64,000 bases of DNA from Cordilura impudica (taxonomy: Eukaryota; Arthropoda; Insecta; Diptera; Scathophagidae), in NCBI GenBank assembly GCA_963682025.1, contig OY821517.1:226340034-226404033 (forward strand), written 5' to 3'. Below the pieces are notes generated by a model. It was not told where the DNA came from, did not search any database, and saw nothing but the letters and a program-made list of their open reading frames with translations. Positions 19,727 through 30,479 of this stretch are shown here, piece after piece (within the stretch, counting starts at the first letter, position 1; each line of letters begins with the position of its first letter). A program made the position numbers and the translations under genes.

Positions 19727-21317
19727 CCGTGGGTGTCAACTTATTTGATGCAAGCAAACCCAACAAAGTAAAACCGCTATAAGTCCTAAATTAAATCAAA
19801 TATAGAAAATATTTAAAAAACATTTTAAATGGCAACATTGGGGCAACAAAACATATATATACATATATATTTTTCATATTCTATATTGTTCTGTGAAAAA
19901 AATAACAAAAACCAAAAATGCAGCTTTTTCAAATCGATCACCTTATTTGTATGTTTTAAAATAGAATTCAATTATTTTTCAGTTTCCTTTGGGTTTGTCT
20001 TTTCTATTACTCTTTGCATAATTTTAGTCTTTTCTTGGAAGTTCAAGTGTTATAAGCAGGTTTTTTGAAATGTAGGTCGACGCACAACCATAGAGCAACG
20101 AGGGTTGGTCATTCAACATTTTAAAATTGGAAAAACTCAACTTAGAAAAGCAGAAATAATAAATTTAGGTACATCTACAGTTCAACACATAATACAGCGA
20201 AAAACAAAGGAAGAATTGCACCAAATAAAATTCTGAACCAAAGCGACGAACGATGGATTATAAGAAAAATTAATCAAAACCCAAGGTTATCGGCACAAAA
20301 ATTGGCTGATGAAGTGCGCAATAGTATTGGCAAAAACTGTAGCGTAGCAACAATTCGGCGTGTGTTACACTCATATGACTTTCATGGTCGAGTACCGCTG
20401 AAGAAGCCATTTAGAAGCAAAAAAATAAAATATCCTGGCTAGCCTTCGCAAATACCCATGTATCAAAAAATTTTGAGTTCTGGAATACCGTAATTTTTGT
20501 TGGACGAGTCAAAATTTAACATATTTGGCTCAGATGGAAGGTCTTACGTTTGGCGGAAGCCTAATACAGAGCTACAATTGAAAAACCTACGTGCGACTGT
20601 AAAACATGGTGGTGGGAGCGTTATGGTGTGGGCTTGTATGGCCGCAACGGGTGTTGGAAATTTAGTTTTTATAGAAGGTAACATGGACAAAACAATGTAT
20701 CTGAACATTCTTAGAGGGAACTTGGTTCACAGTGCTGGAAAACTGGGTTTAAGCAGCAACTTCCGTTTTTACCAGGATAACGACCCTAAACACAAGTCAA
20801 GTGTAGTTCAGACTTGGCTTATATGTGACTACCCTCATTTAATGGAATCACCTGCACAGTCTCCAGATTTAAACGTGATTGAAAATTTATGTGCATTATT
20901 GGAAAACAAAATCAGAAACCACAACATTTCAAGCAAAGAAAGTGGAACAAAATAACGCCAGAAATAACACAAAAACTTGTTACTCCATGCCAAATCGGCT
21001 TAAAGCTGTTATAGAGCAAAAGGTTTACCATACAAAATATTAAAATAAACTTTTTGACCAAAACGTATGTTATTTTTTAGTTCATAACATGTTGCATCAA
21101 ATAAGCTGATCAATTTGAAAATTAACTTTTTTTTGATTTTGTTATTATTTTTTTAAAAGAGTGTAAAATATGAAATAAATAAATTACTAATTTTAAAGTA
21201 AAAATGTTTCTTATTAAACTGTCTTTTAATTTTTTTTTTAATTTCATTTAGTTTTAGAATTTCAACGATTTTATTATATTTCGGTTTTGCTTGCATCAAA
21301 TAAGCTGACACCCACTG
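19727..21317 (+). mobile_element. Decayed Tc1-like element, relative of 13545-15222
   Basis: The left end is CCGTGGGTGTCAACTTATTT and the right end is the complement of CAGTGGGTGTCAGCTTATTT, each next to TA. An inner repeat, GTTGCATCAAATAAGC, sits at about 21090-21111, roughly 206 bases in from the right tip. A degraded partner lies at about 19936-19954, so this element also had IR/DR ends. Length is 1,591 bp. The transposase is a pseudogene. Confidence 0.88.
20070..21043 (+). pseudogene. Tc1-like DD34E transposase pseudogene
   Basis: The protein is homologous along its length to the one at 13817-14851: GRRTTIEQR at 20074 and the catalytic core open from about 20497 to 20955. The core retains DESKFNIFGSDG, KHGGGSVMVWACM, YQDNDPKHKS and SPDLNVIENL. 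The ATG is lost, with GTA in its place. Frameshifts occur near 20165-20235, 20440 and 20495. After the Glu box the conserved Trp is Cys, and the C-terminus is shifted near 20950. It cannot make an active enzyme. Confidence 0.9.
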
Positions 21318-21399
21318 TATATATAGAACGGTAAGTATTTATACATATGTATGTATGTATATAAGTATATATATATGTATTTTGTATAAGTTAGGATTT
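21318..21399. other. TA-rich flank
   Basis: TA/TATG microsatellite following the decayed Tc1-like element, running into the presumed LTR of errantivirus 2. Confidence 0.55.
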
Positions 21400-21749
21400 C
21401 CTTTATTTATTTAAATTAAAATCTTTTTTTGTTCGGTTTTTACACCTTTATTGAATTCACCAAAAGAACTAACTTAATTATTTTAAAACATTTTCTTATA
21501 TTAATAATGTTACAAAACCAAAATAAATGAAATAAGTCAGGTGATGATTTCCCAGAACTTCCAGTTGCTCGTGCCGGAAGTAATACAAATTAATTTTATG
21601 AATATTTTCGTTCCCACAGGTAATGTTGTCAACTGTGCATTTTGCAATGTTCGATTCCTCTGAATTCGTCTGGTGTTAATGCGCATTGAGGGTATTGCTG
21701 ATGTATGCTTTTATATATTTTATATATTTAAATATTTCTGTTGTTAACT
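21400..21749 (-). repeat. 3' LTR of errantivirus 2 (left end approximate)
   Basis: On the minus strand the sequence AAAAGGGGAAG (21760-21750, polypurine tract) is followed by AGTTAACAACAG, the standard errantivirus LTR start, from 21749. Candidate AATAAAG signals lie near 21400-21455. The end was not fixed, because no second LTR is in the window. Confidence 0.65.
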
Positions 21750-21781
21750 CTTCCCCTTTTAAGTGCAAACGTCCTCGTTTT

Positions 21782-23285
21782 TTAATGTAACTGATAACTG
21801 GGTTGATTTAACTGTGTATGGGTCTGTGACTCTTCAACCTTCTCTTGCGTAGTAGCCGTAACTGCAATCTTTGATCTCTTTTTCAATATGATTCTGGCAA
21901 TTCCCATTTGTAGTATTATAACAGTTAAAGACCCAACACTCCAATTAGTGATATGATAAATTTTTTCTTCATCATCCATCTCCATTACAAGTTTGGTGTT
22001 GTTCCATTGGAGTTCCTTTATCATTTCCAATGAAAGAACTTCTTCAGTCTGTATCTCTTGTTTATAGGTTGCAGTAATGCTGGTACTGGATCTAAAGTTG
22101 TCCTCTCATGTTGACTATATTTTTTTCCTTCTATAGTGAGTGTGGAGTTATGCATTTTCAACAAGAATGTTCCTTCTAATGTGGTTGTTTCATTATCTAT
22201 CTCTACAAATCCTTTGAATTGGCTTAGGAATATTAATCCTGGGGATAATTCCTCTACGGATGGGGCTAATTCCTCTATGTTGATTGTTTATGATGGTACA
22301 ATTGGCATTCGTAGGAGCGGCGGTATACACATATGCCCGTTTTCTCAATAGGCGCTTATCTTTTATCCCAACGAGAAACTGCCGATTAAACAAATTTGGT
22401 TTTCTCAATGTCTGGTTTGCTTCTATTTTGTTGCAAAACTAACCGGCACTCATCTGCCAATTATTTATTTATCGTACATATAAATTATTCTCCGAACTTT
22501 CATATCAATTTTGAGAGGCATTGCCAACTGAAAATAATTCTCCCAACTTTCATACGTATTTTGAGAGGCATTGCCAACTGAAAATAGTGTTTTTGTCGGA
22601 ACATTGAGAAAACCAAAATTGTTAACCGGCAGTTTATCGGTCCAATAAATTTATGTCCTGGTTAAGTAACAGTCAGTTTGACGATACATTGAGAAAACCA
22701 GCAATAGAGTTATTTAGATCTATTATATCATTTATACTACACAAGGATATATCTATCATTAATAGTTTTACAATTTTTTCTTAACCCATATAATTCATGT
22801 TTACATTTCAATACATATTCATTTGTTATCTTAATGGCTGAATTTCCAATTTTTACTGGTTTTAACATTAATTTTGCACATTTTTCTTCATTTGATAATG
22901 GAAAATTTAATATGTACAATATTGAGTTATTACTACTGGCTACCTTTACATTTGAAAATTCCAAAGCTTCATCTATATTTATATAAGGGATATCATTTCT
23001 GTTTATTAATTTTTCTATTTCCATTATTTCTTCATTACCTAAAATATGAACATTTACAATTTTGGCTTTTGCCCAATTAATTGCATTTTCTATGTTTTTT
23101 AATTGTTGTTCTAAAATATCAAGTTTGTATTTATAATTAAGAAATAAATCATTGTTTATTTCGCCTTTTTCTTTTACAATTTTTATAATTTTATTTGTAA
23201 CTATTCTTATTTCATAAATTTTGTCTTCAGTTAACTTATTTATTACATCTTGATCATTATTATTTACTAAAACATTATTGATTCT
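21782..23285 (-). pseudogene. env: Errantivirus 2 Env, degraded and interrupted
   Basis: The minus-strand peptides align with the Env at 3542-5035. From about 23280 to 22737 come the helical region and the block LILNFPLS/LKPVKIGN. From about 22340 to 22020 comes the pre-membrane part with LEGTFLLKMHN and LTIEGKKYS. From 22030 to 21782 lie the C-terminal hydrophobic anchor and basic tail. The N-terminal part, including the cleavage site, is missing, replaced by LINE C sequence at 23286. A small TIR element (about 22338-22701) and stops near 22737 break it. Only a remnant of a second, different errantivirus remains. Confidence 0.82.
22338..22701. mobile_element. Small TIR element inserted in env
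   Basis: The ends carry GTTTTCTCAAT (left) and ATTGAGAAAAC (right). A second pair of the same motif lies inward (GGTTTTCTCAATG near 22400 and CATTGAGAAAACC near 22600), with AAACTGCCG/CGGCAGTTT also inverted. In the middle, about 22490-22586, is a ~53-bp near-perfect tandem repeat ending GCATTGCCAACTGAAAAT. It has no coding capacity and looks like a MITE. The family and exact target duplication were not recognised. Confidence 0.6.
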
Positions 23286-23429
23286 GGAGGAGTTGTTCGC
23301 CGCCACCATCCTTCCCAGATATCTCATCCCTCGGACCTCCGTAATCGTGACATTGTCAATTGAAATGTTTAGGTCCTGCTTTCGCCTGCCGAAGGATGTT
23401 ATCGTTGCCTTATTCAGATTTATCTTCAA
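22737..23429 (-). other. Chimeric 230-codon frame, LINE C RT joined to env
   Basis: One continuous minus-strand frame runs from LOA-like RT sequence (MKINLNKATIT ... RYLGRMVAANNS, 23429-23286) straight into errantivirus 2 Env sequence (23285-22737). The junction lies at about 23285, where identity with LINE C1 (45558) stops. It is the accidental product of a rearrangement. No promoter or start evidence suggests it is expressed. Confidence 0.8.
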
Positions 23430-24946
23430 ACAAGATCTTTACTAGCGACCGCAAAAGTCTGAACTCTATCTTTCAGCTTACTTCCAGCCTCACACCATGA
23501 GTCGCCAACACAAAGTATAAAAAAATCATCCGCGAACTGGTATATATAAGTATCTTCATCTTCTATTCGGTGCAGTGAAGCGGTATAAAGGTTAAATAAT
23601 AGGGGGCTTAATCCACTGCCCTGGGCCAGTCCTCTACCCGTGTACATTTTCGCCTCACCGAGTATTAGCGTCCTGTTCCTCAGAAAAGATATAATCTACA
23701 TTAGTATGCTCCTGTTGAATTCCAATTTAATCAATATCCCCTCAAGTTTGTTCGTGTTCACAAAATCGTATGCCTTCTCCATATCAATGCATGCCGCCAC
23801 AACCTTCAGTTTTCCGCTCCGAAGCATCATTATGGTATTAATGAGATCATTTATGCAGTATGTGGTGCTTCTGTTCCTACGAAAGGCATATGACCTATCC
23901 GGAAGCAGATTCCCCCGCCTCATATGCTCCTCCATCACCGGTTTGATCAAACCCTCAATGCATTTATACATTACCGAGATTAGACAACTGGGTCTGTATT
24001 TCGTTATATCCTTGACGTCCTCACTTTTTGTTTCAAGTTTAGTATATATGTATAATTATATATGATGTTTAAATCAAAGTATACTTTTGGGTATTGGGTG
24101 TATCTTAATCTGTCTCCAAATCTCTGGAATTACTACAGATTTCCATACCTCATTCAGAACATTAAAAAGCTTCACCCTATCACTATCCGACATGCCCAAG
24201 ATCATGCCATATGACACACCATCACATCCCTTTGCCGACCCAGGATTGCGTGTTGTAACAAATTCACCACCCGAATATTCTTCTGTTGTTGTCGCCGGGA
24301 TAAAAGCAGCGCTCGGTATTGTAATAAAGTTAAAAAAATTTGCATTCTCCTCCTGAGACCAACAATTTTTTACCTTCCTTAAGCGCTCGAATTTCTTCAG
24401 GTTATTCATCTGATTCCACATACCCCTTATCGAAACCGGACTTGATAACTCATACTGTAATTTTCTAAAGTTTTCATGTTTACGCTTCTTGATGTGATCC
24501 TGGAAGATCCTCTCCGCCTCGGTAGCTCTTTTCCCATTCTCAAAGGTGTTGTACCTGTAGAACTTCAGTCTCATCGCATTTCGTATTCTAAAAAGTCTCC
24601 CAGATTCTTTTGTACAAAATGCCTACCGGGATCAATTGTAACAGTGCTTCGTTCCACCGCCTTTCTGAATTTATCATTAATAGCCTCCAAATCGTCACCA
24701 ATTACCAACGACCTCAGGTTCACCCGGAGCTTGGCTCCTGTAATTCTTCGAATTTTCCCGCAATGTTCCATTCAAAATTGATGGGTTTATGATTGCTGCC
24801 AGAAATCTTTATATCAAGGGTCTTCCAGTTCTTGGTATATCGACTCTCGTTCGTTAGAGTTCCATCTATCGCCGATTCCGCACTTGGACCCATAAAAGTC
24901 ATTGAGCCACCATTTAATATGTTGTAACCAAAATCAAAGGCCGTAC
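23286..24946 (-). mobile_element. LINE C2, internal fragment of LOA-like LINE
   Basis: Near-identical to 45558-47233 of LINE C1. It covers the end of the endonuclease (SNHKPINFEWNI), the linker, and RT up to just after FADDFFILC. Both the 5' part and the 3' part (RNase H, tail) are absent. At 24946 the match stops at AGTACT and a short ACTAGT-rich repeat follows. Reading frames are broken near 24605 (a deletion relative to C1) and at 24074-23971. No target duplication could be assigned. Confidence 0.88.
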
Positions 24947-25095
24947 TAGTAACTAGTACAGACTAGTTAAAAACAAAGTAACAAAAGTTTTACAAAAAAT
25001 GTGTAATATGTCTTCAGCAGATATATTATTTTTAAGTAACTCCTTTTCAATGTTTAAAATTGCTACACTTGAAAACTTTTCGAAATACATACATA
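24947..25095. other. Unassigned AT-rich sequence
   Basis: Begins with an imperfect ACTAGT repeat. No gene or family was recognised. Confidence 0.4.
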
Positions 25096-25287
25096 CAGTG
25101 GTCGTCAAAATAAAGTAAACCCAAATTTTCATTTCAAATTGTGTACAAGTCTAGCTTAGGGGCTATACGCCGATTTTTTTTTTTTGTTTTTTGGATGGGT
25201 TAGGGTTTTTGGGTGATTTAGAAAAAATATTTTTCCAGCGGACCATATTTTCCGTGTTAAGGACCTCCAAAGTTTTGACATTGACTT
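25096..25287 (+). repeat. Solo Tc1-like tip followed by foldback-family fragment
   Basis: CAGTGGTCGTCAAAATAAAG at 25096, next to TA, has the form of a Tc1-like inverted terminus, but no transposase or partner end was found. From about 25150 to 25287 the blocks GCTTAGGGGC, CGGACCATATTTTCC and CTCCAAAGTTTTGACATTGAC match the foldback family seen at 11763 and 49433. Confidence 0.5.
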
Positions 25288-25678
25288 ATCAGTGCTGTTC
25301 ATTTCATAGGACAATTGTCCCTGCTCAACTCACATGGATTCTTGCACTCTTGCATTTAGTCGTCACTGAAACTGCGACGAATGAAAACGTATGCGGATGT
25401 ATGCTGATTTTTTTTAATGCACTGAAAAAAATTAATAGTATTATACGAAATATATTTTTTTTTTTTTTTATATTGTCTTTTATTATAACATTTATTTGTA
25501 TTTACAGTTGATTATATATTTTAAGAGTTTAGGGACTATGTTCCTTTTCTACTTAGTAATTAAATTTTAGTTTTAATATTTACATTTCAAATTATTAATT
25601 GTGGAGGAAAAATTTAAAAAAAAACCTTTTTGAAGCAGGGGTATAAGATAAAATTTAGGATTGGATAAGGGGGTAAAA

Positions 25679-28342
25679 TTACGATGAAAGTATTTCATTA
25701 ATATGGGAATGTTGAGACAGTTCGCATCTTCTTATGAAATTTTCAGTCAATCTGCTTATTTTTTCATTAATTTGTTCGATGTTAGCAATTATATGCAAAC
25801 GTCTGGTGGAGTAATGCCAGGGAAGTTGAAATATAATTTTTAACAGTTTGTTCTGAGCTATTTGTAGCTTACTGATATGACATTTTGCAGCAGTGGACCA
25901 AACTGGACAACAGTAGAACATGATGGGATGGAAGATAGCTTTTATTATTTGCTTTTTGTTATCAGTATTTAGATCAGAATTTCGGTTTATCAGTGGGTAC
26001 ATAAGCCGTGTAGTTTTGTTTATTTTGTCGAGCAGATAGTGTATATGTTCATTAAAGTTTAATTTGGTATCTAGAATAACTCCAAGGTATTTAACTTTAC
26101 TTTCCCAAGAAATATCATGGCTCATAAACCTGAGCGGAGACTGTGGAATAAAACATGCTTTCCTTTTCCTCGTAAAATATATGGCTTGCGTTTTTTCGGG
26201 GTTACTAGGATGTTCCATTTGTTAAAGTACTTGTTTAACTCAACTAATGCACTTTGTAGATTTGAAACGATGCTAGTTGCGTGAAGATCGGAGCTTAATA
26301 TTGAAGTATCATCTGCAAAGATTGAAGTGGTACAATTTGGGAAGGTTGGAATGTCTGATGTAAAAATATTATATAATATTGGTGAAAGACATGAGCCTTG
26401 CGGACAACCTGCTGATATGTAGGTTTGTTGAGAACAAGTTTTACCCAAATATACCTGAAACGACCTGCCATGCAAAAAACTTTGTATTATTTTTATTATT
26501 TCCAAAGGAAAGTTACTTCCTTTTAATTTGAAAATGAGGCCATCGTGCCAGACTGAGTCAAAAGCAGCTTTTATGTCTAGCAGTACCATACCGGATGATT
26601 TTCCATTTCGAAAATTATTTTTGACCAAATTCCTGATTTTTTTCAAAGGTTGGCATGTATTGTGTTCACTTCTAAATCCAAATTGTTGTCTTGGAAGTAT
26701 ATTATTTGAATCAATAAATATAGATAATTTTTCTTTTATAATTTTTTCTAATATTTTGCTCACAGAAGAAAGCAGACTTATTGGTCTGTATGAAAGAGGT
26801 GAGTTAGATGGTTTATTTGGTTTTGGTATTGCTATTGTTTTGGATATTTTCCAAGAATTTGGGAAGTAACATTGTTTTAAACATCCATTAAAGATAGTGG
26901 TAAGATATGTTATAGCTTTTTTTGGTAGCTTTTTTTAAGCATTTATTATTAATTTGATCCAGTCCTGGTGACTTTTTCGTCTTTAAATTTTTAATAATTT
27001 GCGCTATTTTCTCATGCGTTACGAAGTAACAATTTTGAGGACTTGTTTCCACTGATCGCACGAAGTCAGCTGTATTGTTCACTTCTAAAACAGTTTCTGT
27101 ATCGCTAAGATGAGATGAAAGACAATGGTTCATTTTAAAATTGTGAGCTAAGATTTCACACTTATCTTGCTGGGTGTAATACGTTTCATTATTTTGTTTA
27201 AGTATCGGCATATTTTTAGATTTCTTTCTTAACATTTTAGAAATTTTCCAAAACGAAGAAGAAAATTTATCCAATGTTGACAGCATACTATTCCAGGACT
27301 TATTTTTAAAGTCATTTATTTCTTTTGTGATCTGGTTGTTCAGTCTCGCCATTTGTTGGTGGTCATAACTATCCCTATAGCGTTTCCAATTCCGCCTGAA
27401 TCTGTTCCTAATTTGTATCATCAATTTGATGTTATGAGGTAATGGTTTTGACGATGGTGTAATTCTGCGTTTAGGCACACTGTTTTCTATTGCTATTTTA
27501 ATGATTTCATTGAAAATATTTATCATGCTATCGATCTGAGTGCAGTCATTTATTTCACTTACTTCACGTCCTCTTGGCAGATTTCTTTTAATGAACCTAG
27601 AAAATCGGGTCCAGTTAGCTTTATTAAAATCGTAGTATAGATCATCCAAAAAAACACACCTTAAATCAATCTCACTACTAATAGGTAGGTGATCAGAGCT
27701 TAGATCATTTATCACTATAACTGCAGACATGTTAATCGCTACATTTGTTAGAAAAAAGTCTAGAGTAGACCCTTGTTTATTTGGATCTGATGGTATGTAC
27801 GTGTGTTCGTGGGGAAAATTTATTTGGGTTTGATTTAATTGCAGTTTTCCATACAATATATTTCCCCAACAATTGTTTCTTATACAGCCCCAGTAGCTGT
27901 GCCTGCAGTTGAAATCGCCCCCTATAATATATTTATGATTTGATGCTGTTAATTTTCGAAGATCATTAGTAAAGGCTTGTGTTTTAGATTGGTCGTGTCC
28001 CGATGAACCCCCTGGAAAGTAACAGGAGTAGATGTGTACAAAATCATTAACATTTTGGATCATAACACCTACATTTTCAATTAATGATGTATTTATTACA
28101 GGTAATAGTTGATGTTTAATATTTTTTTTAACAAGAATTGCTACTCCCCCACCTCTGCCTTCTTGACGGTCATTTCTATAGCAATAGTAATTTTGGTTTC
28201 TTATTGAAATATTTTCATTAAGCCATGTTTCGCATAACATACAGACATCAACATTGTTTTCTTCCAAAAACTGAAACAATTCTAATTTTTTGTTGCGTAC
28301 TCCTCGTGCGTTCCATGATACTATTTTGGTTTTCGCATTCAT
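25679..28342 (-). pseudogene. LINE B ORF2: endonuclease and reverse transcriptase, two frameshifts
   Basis: Starts MNAKTKIVSWNARG at 28342, with ATGA overlapping the ORF1 stop, as in termination-reinitiation. The endonuclease is intact by motif: CETWL, RNDRQEGRGGG, IGGDFNCRH and SSDHLPI. RT follows with SPGLDQIN, YRPISLLSSVSK, LLDIKAAFDSVWHDG, GCPQGSCLSPILY and FADDTSIL. A frameshift lies near 26917-26933 in a homopolymer-rich stretch, and another near 26180-26215. Otherwise the frame is open to 25679. Both breaks are small and could be recent mutations or base-calling errors. Confidence 0.92.
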
Positions 28343-29466
28343 TGAAAAAGAAATTTACAAGCTAGGTCGGTAACAACCTTAAACTGATCTTCTCTAGATT
28401 TGCAATTTCCTAGTCTAGAAATCAGTTCAAACGTAAGATCTTTTATTTCTTCAATAGAAAACATGTTGTTTGTGTTATTATTTCCATTAGTACCATTTGT
28501 TGTAATACTGAATGGTAGATTATAATTTAAATTTGGAGCGTTTGCCCTAACATTTTGGTTTAACACGTTGGGGAAGTTACCATTGTAATTTGCAGTGGTA
28601 TTATATGTTCGACTGGCTACCCTGCGCGTTTTCGGTTGTGTGCGCTGTCGTATCTGCATGTAGGTACCTCTACTTGGGCATTCGAGAGACATGGCTTTAT
28701 GAGGACCATTGCAATTTGCACATTTTTCGAAAGATGCGTTACATTCTATAGTTTTGTGTTCCCCTGCACAGTGGGCACAGAATGATTTTACCTTACATTT
28801 ACTTGAACCGTGTCCATACATTTGACAGTTATAACATTGTGTCACCCTCGACTTGTTGGGCTTTTGGTACTCCCACCTGACTTTAATATAATTTATGACC
28901 GAGTAATTTTCCCGCAATTCCTTTAACGTAATAGTTTTATGTTCGAAATACACAATATATATAACTATTTCATTACGATTTTCTCTCGTTTTTGTAACGA
29001 TTTTAACATCAGAACATTTCAAACCTAATGATGTAAGTTCATGTTTTATTACTTTTGGGTCTGTTTTATCCAAACCTAAAAGGACAGCTTTATAGGGTTT
29101 TTCACTTTTAGTGGCATATGTGAAATATTCCAATTGAAATGTTTTTGTTAATGACTCACAAATGTCGTCAAAGTCTTTTTTATTGGTACAGAAAAGTTTT
29201 AGGCCAATAGATATTTTTCGTATTGAATATTCTTTTATATTTAATATTCTGCATACTTCATGGACTTGCTCTGTTTTGCATTTAAGTATAGTTATTGGTG
29301 GTATTTTAACTTTTACGGTGGTATCGATAACAACTTCGTCATCTTGATCGTCGATTGTTTGTAGAGGTGCATAATAATTTTGATTTGCAGTTCTCTGAGA
29401 ACTGTTTGCTTTTGTTTTTTTAGTCATGCTCTGACTAGCAGAGGCATCGACATCACTCGCTCGCAC
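28339..29466 (-). CDS. LINE B ORF1: zinc-knuckle RNA-binding protein
   Basis: The intact 375-residue frame starts MRASDVDASASQSM. An RRM-like central part (about residues 50-190) precedes three knuckles: CYNCQMYGHGSSKC, CAHCAGEHKTIEC and CANCNGPH...C (about 208-265). An Asn-rich stretch and a conserved tail near FSIEEIKDLTFELISRL follow. In jockey-clade LINEs this protein coats the RNA and goes with it to the nucleus. It overlaps the ORF2 start by four bases. Confidence 0.92.
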   Translation of the reverse strand: MRASDVDASASQSMTKKTKANSSQRTANQNYYAPLQTIDDQDDEVVIDTTVKVKIPPITILKCKTEQVHEVCRILNIKEYSIRKISIGLKLFCTNKKDFDDICESLTKTFQLEYFTYATKSEKPYKAVLLGLDKTDPKVIKHELTSLGLKCSDVKIVTKTRENRNEIVIYIVYFEHKTITLKELRENYSVINYIKVRWEYQKPNKSRVTQCYNCQMYGHGSSKCKVKSFCAHCAGEHKTIECNASFEKCANCNGPHKAMSLECPSRGTYMQIRQRTQPKTRRVASRTYNTTANYNGNFPNVLNQNVRANAPNLNYNLPFSITTNGTNGNNNTNNMFSIEEIKDLTFELISRLGNCKSREDQFKVVTDLACKFLFQ

Positions 29467-29626
29467 GCGTTTAATTTTGTTGTTTTTTATAGTTGTTTGT
29501 TTTTATTAAAAATGTTTTACAAAAGTAAGGAAAAAAAGAAAAAGTAGCTGTAAACTGAGTTTTACAAGAAGACAATAAATCACGACCATACGCATTAAAT
29601 GCTAGTACGAGACTGAAATATATTTT

Positions 29627-30479
29627 ATGAGTATAAATGTATTTGGTAATTTTTTATAAAACATGTAGGGAAAATAATTTAAATGAAAAAGAAAAGCTGT
29701 TTGATTAAATAATCTAACCCATAAAAACAAAATTTTTATTAAAACTCTTTCTTTCCTTATGCATATGAGTTTTGAATTTCTCCGTGACTGTGCGTGACTA
29801 TGTCAAAGTTAATATTTTTTTCACAGCAAGTCCATCGACCAAGTTGAGGAGCAATGACATTTAGATCACTCCGTGGCTGTGCGTGACTATGCGTGACTAC
29901 CTCAAAATTAATCTGTAGTCACAACAAGACTATGGGCCAAGTTTCAGATCAATTGGATAAGGGGGAATGGGGTTGCCCCACAACAGACAGAGAGATTGAG
30001 TTAAAAGAAAGAGTTAAAAAAACAAATTTTTGTTGAAAAATTAAAAGAATCATTGATCAAATTGGAAACCAAGATCGACAAATAAAAATTGTGAAAATTT
30101 TTTTTTTTTTCAGATTTAAAATTTATTAGTTCTAGACAACGTAACGTATTAAGTTCTATAAATTTAAAAAAAGTTTTACTAATACGCAATTGTCGCGAAA
30201 GAACAAATATTGAAAAATTTATAATACAAGATCTACAAAAGTCTTTAATAGAATTATTAAAAGAACAAACTTATTTATTATAAAAGTTGAAATTATTTTA
30301 AAAATTTGAGTCTGATCATTCATTCATTCATTCATTAAATGTATTTATTTTCCTTCCAAAAAGTGTATTTTTAAATTTTTTTTTAACAGGATAACATATT
30401 AAGGATATTATTTTAATATGTAAATACAATGAAAACATTAATATTGATTGAAAAAATTTACAACTTTTTGTTTTTTATA
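29627..30479. other. Intergenic sequence with imperfect tandem block
   Basis: Two imperfect copies of a block with CTCCGTG(A/G)CTGTGCGTGAC lie near 29783 and 29869. They are followed by AAGGGGGAATGGGG and an ACAGACAGAGAGA stretch (to about 30000). A short (ATTC)n microsatellite lies at about 30316-30338. No gene was recognised. Confidence 0.5.

Larger units (their letters stand above)
25459..29614 (-). mobile_element. LINE B, full-length jockey-clade retrotransposon
   Basis: On the minus strand: 5' UTR, ORF1 (28339-29466), ORF2 (25679-28342), 3' UTR of about 210 bases, and a poly(A) tail (T run 25455-25469). GAAATATATTTT occurs at both edges (25447-25458 and 29615-29626) and is the likely target duplication. 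The family differs clearly from LINE A in sequence. The copy is nearly intact, with two frame breaks in ORF2. Confidence 0.9.
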
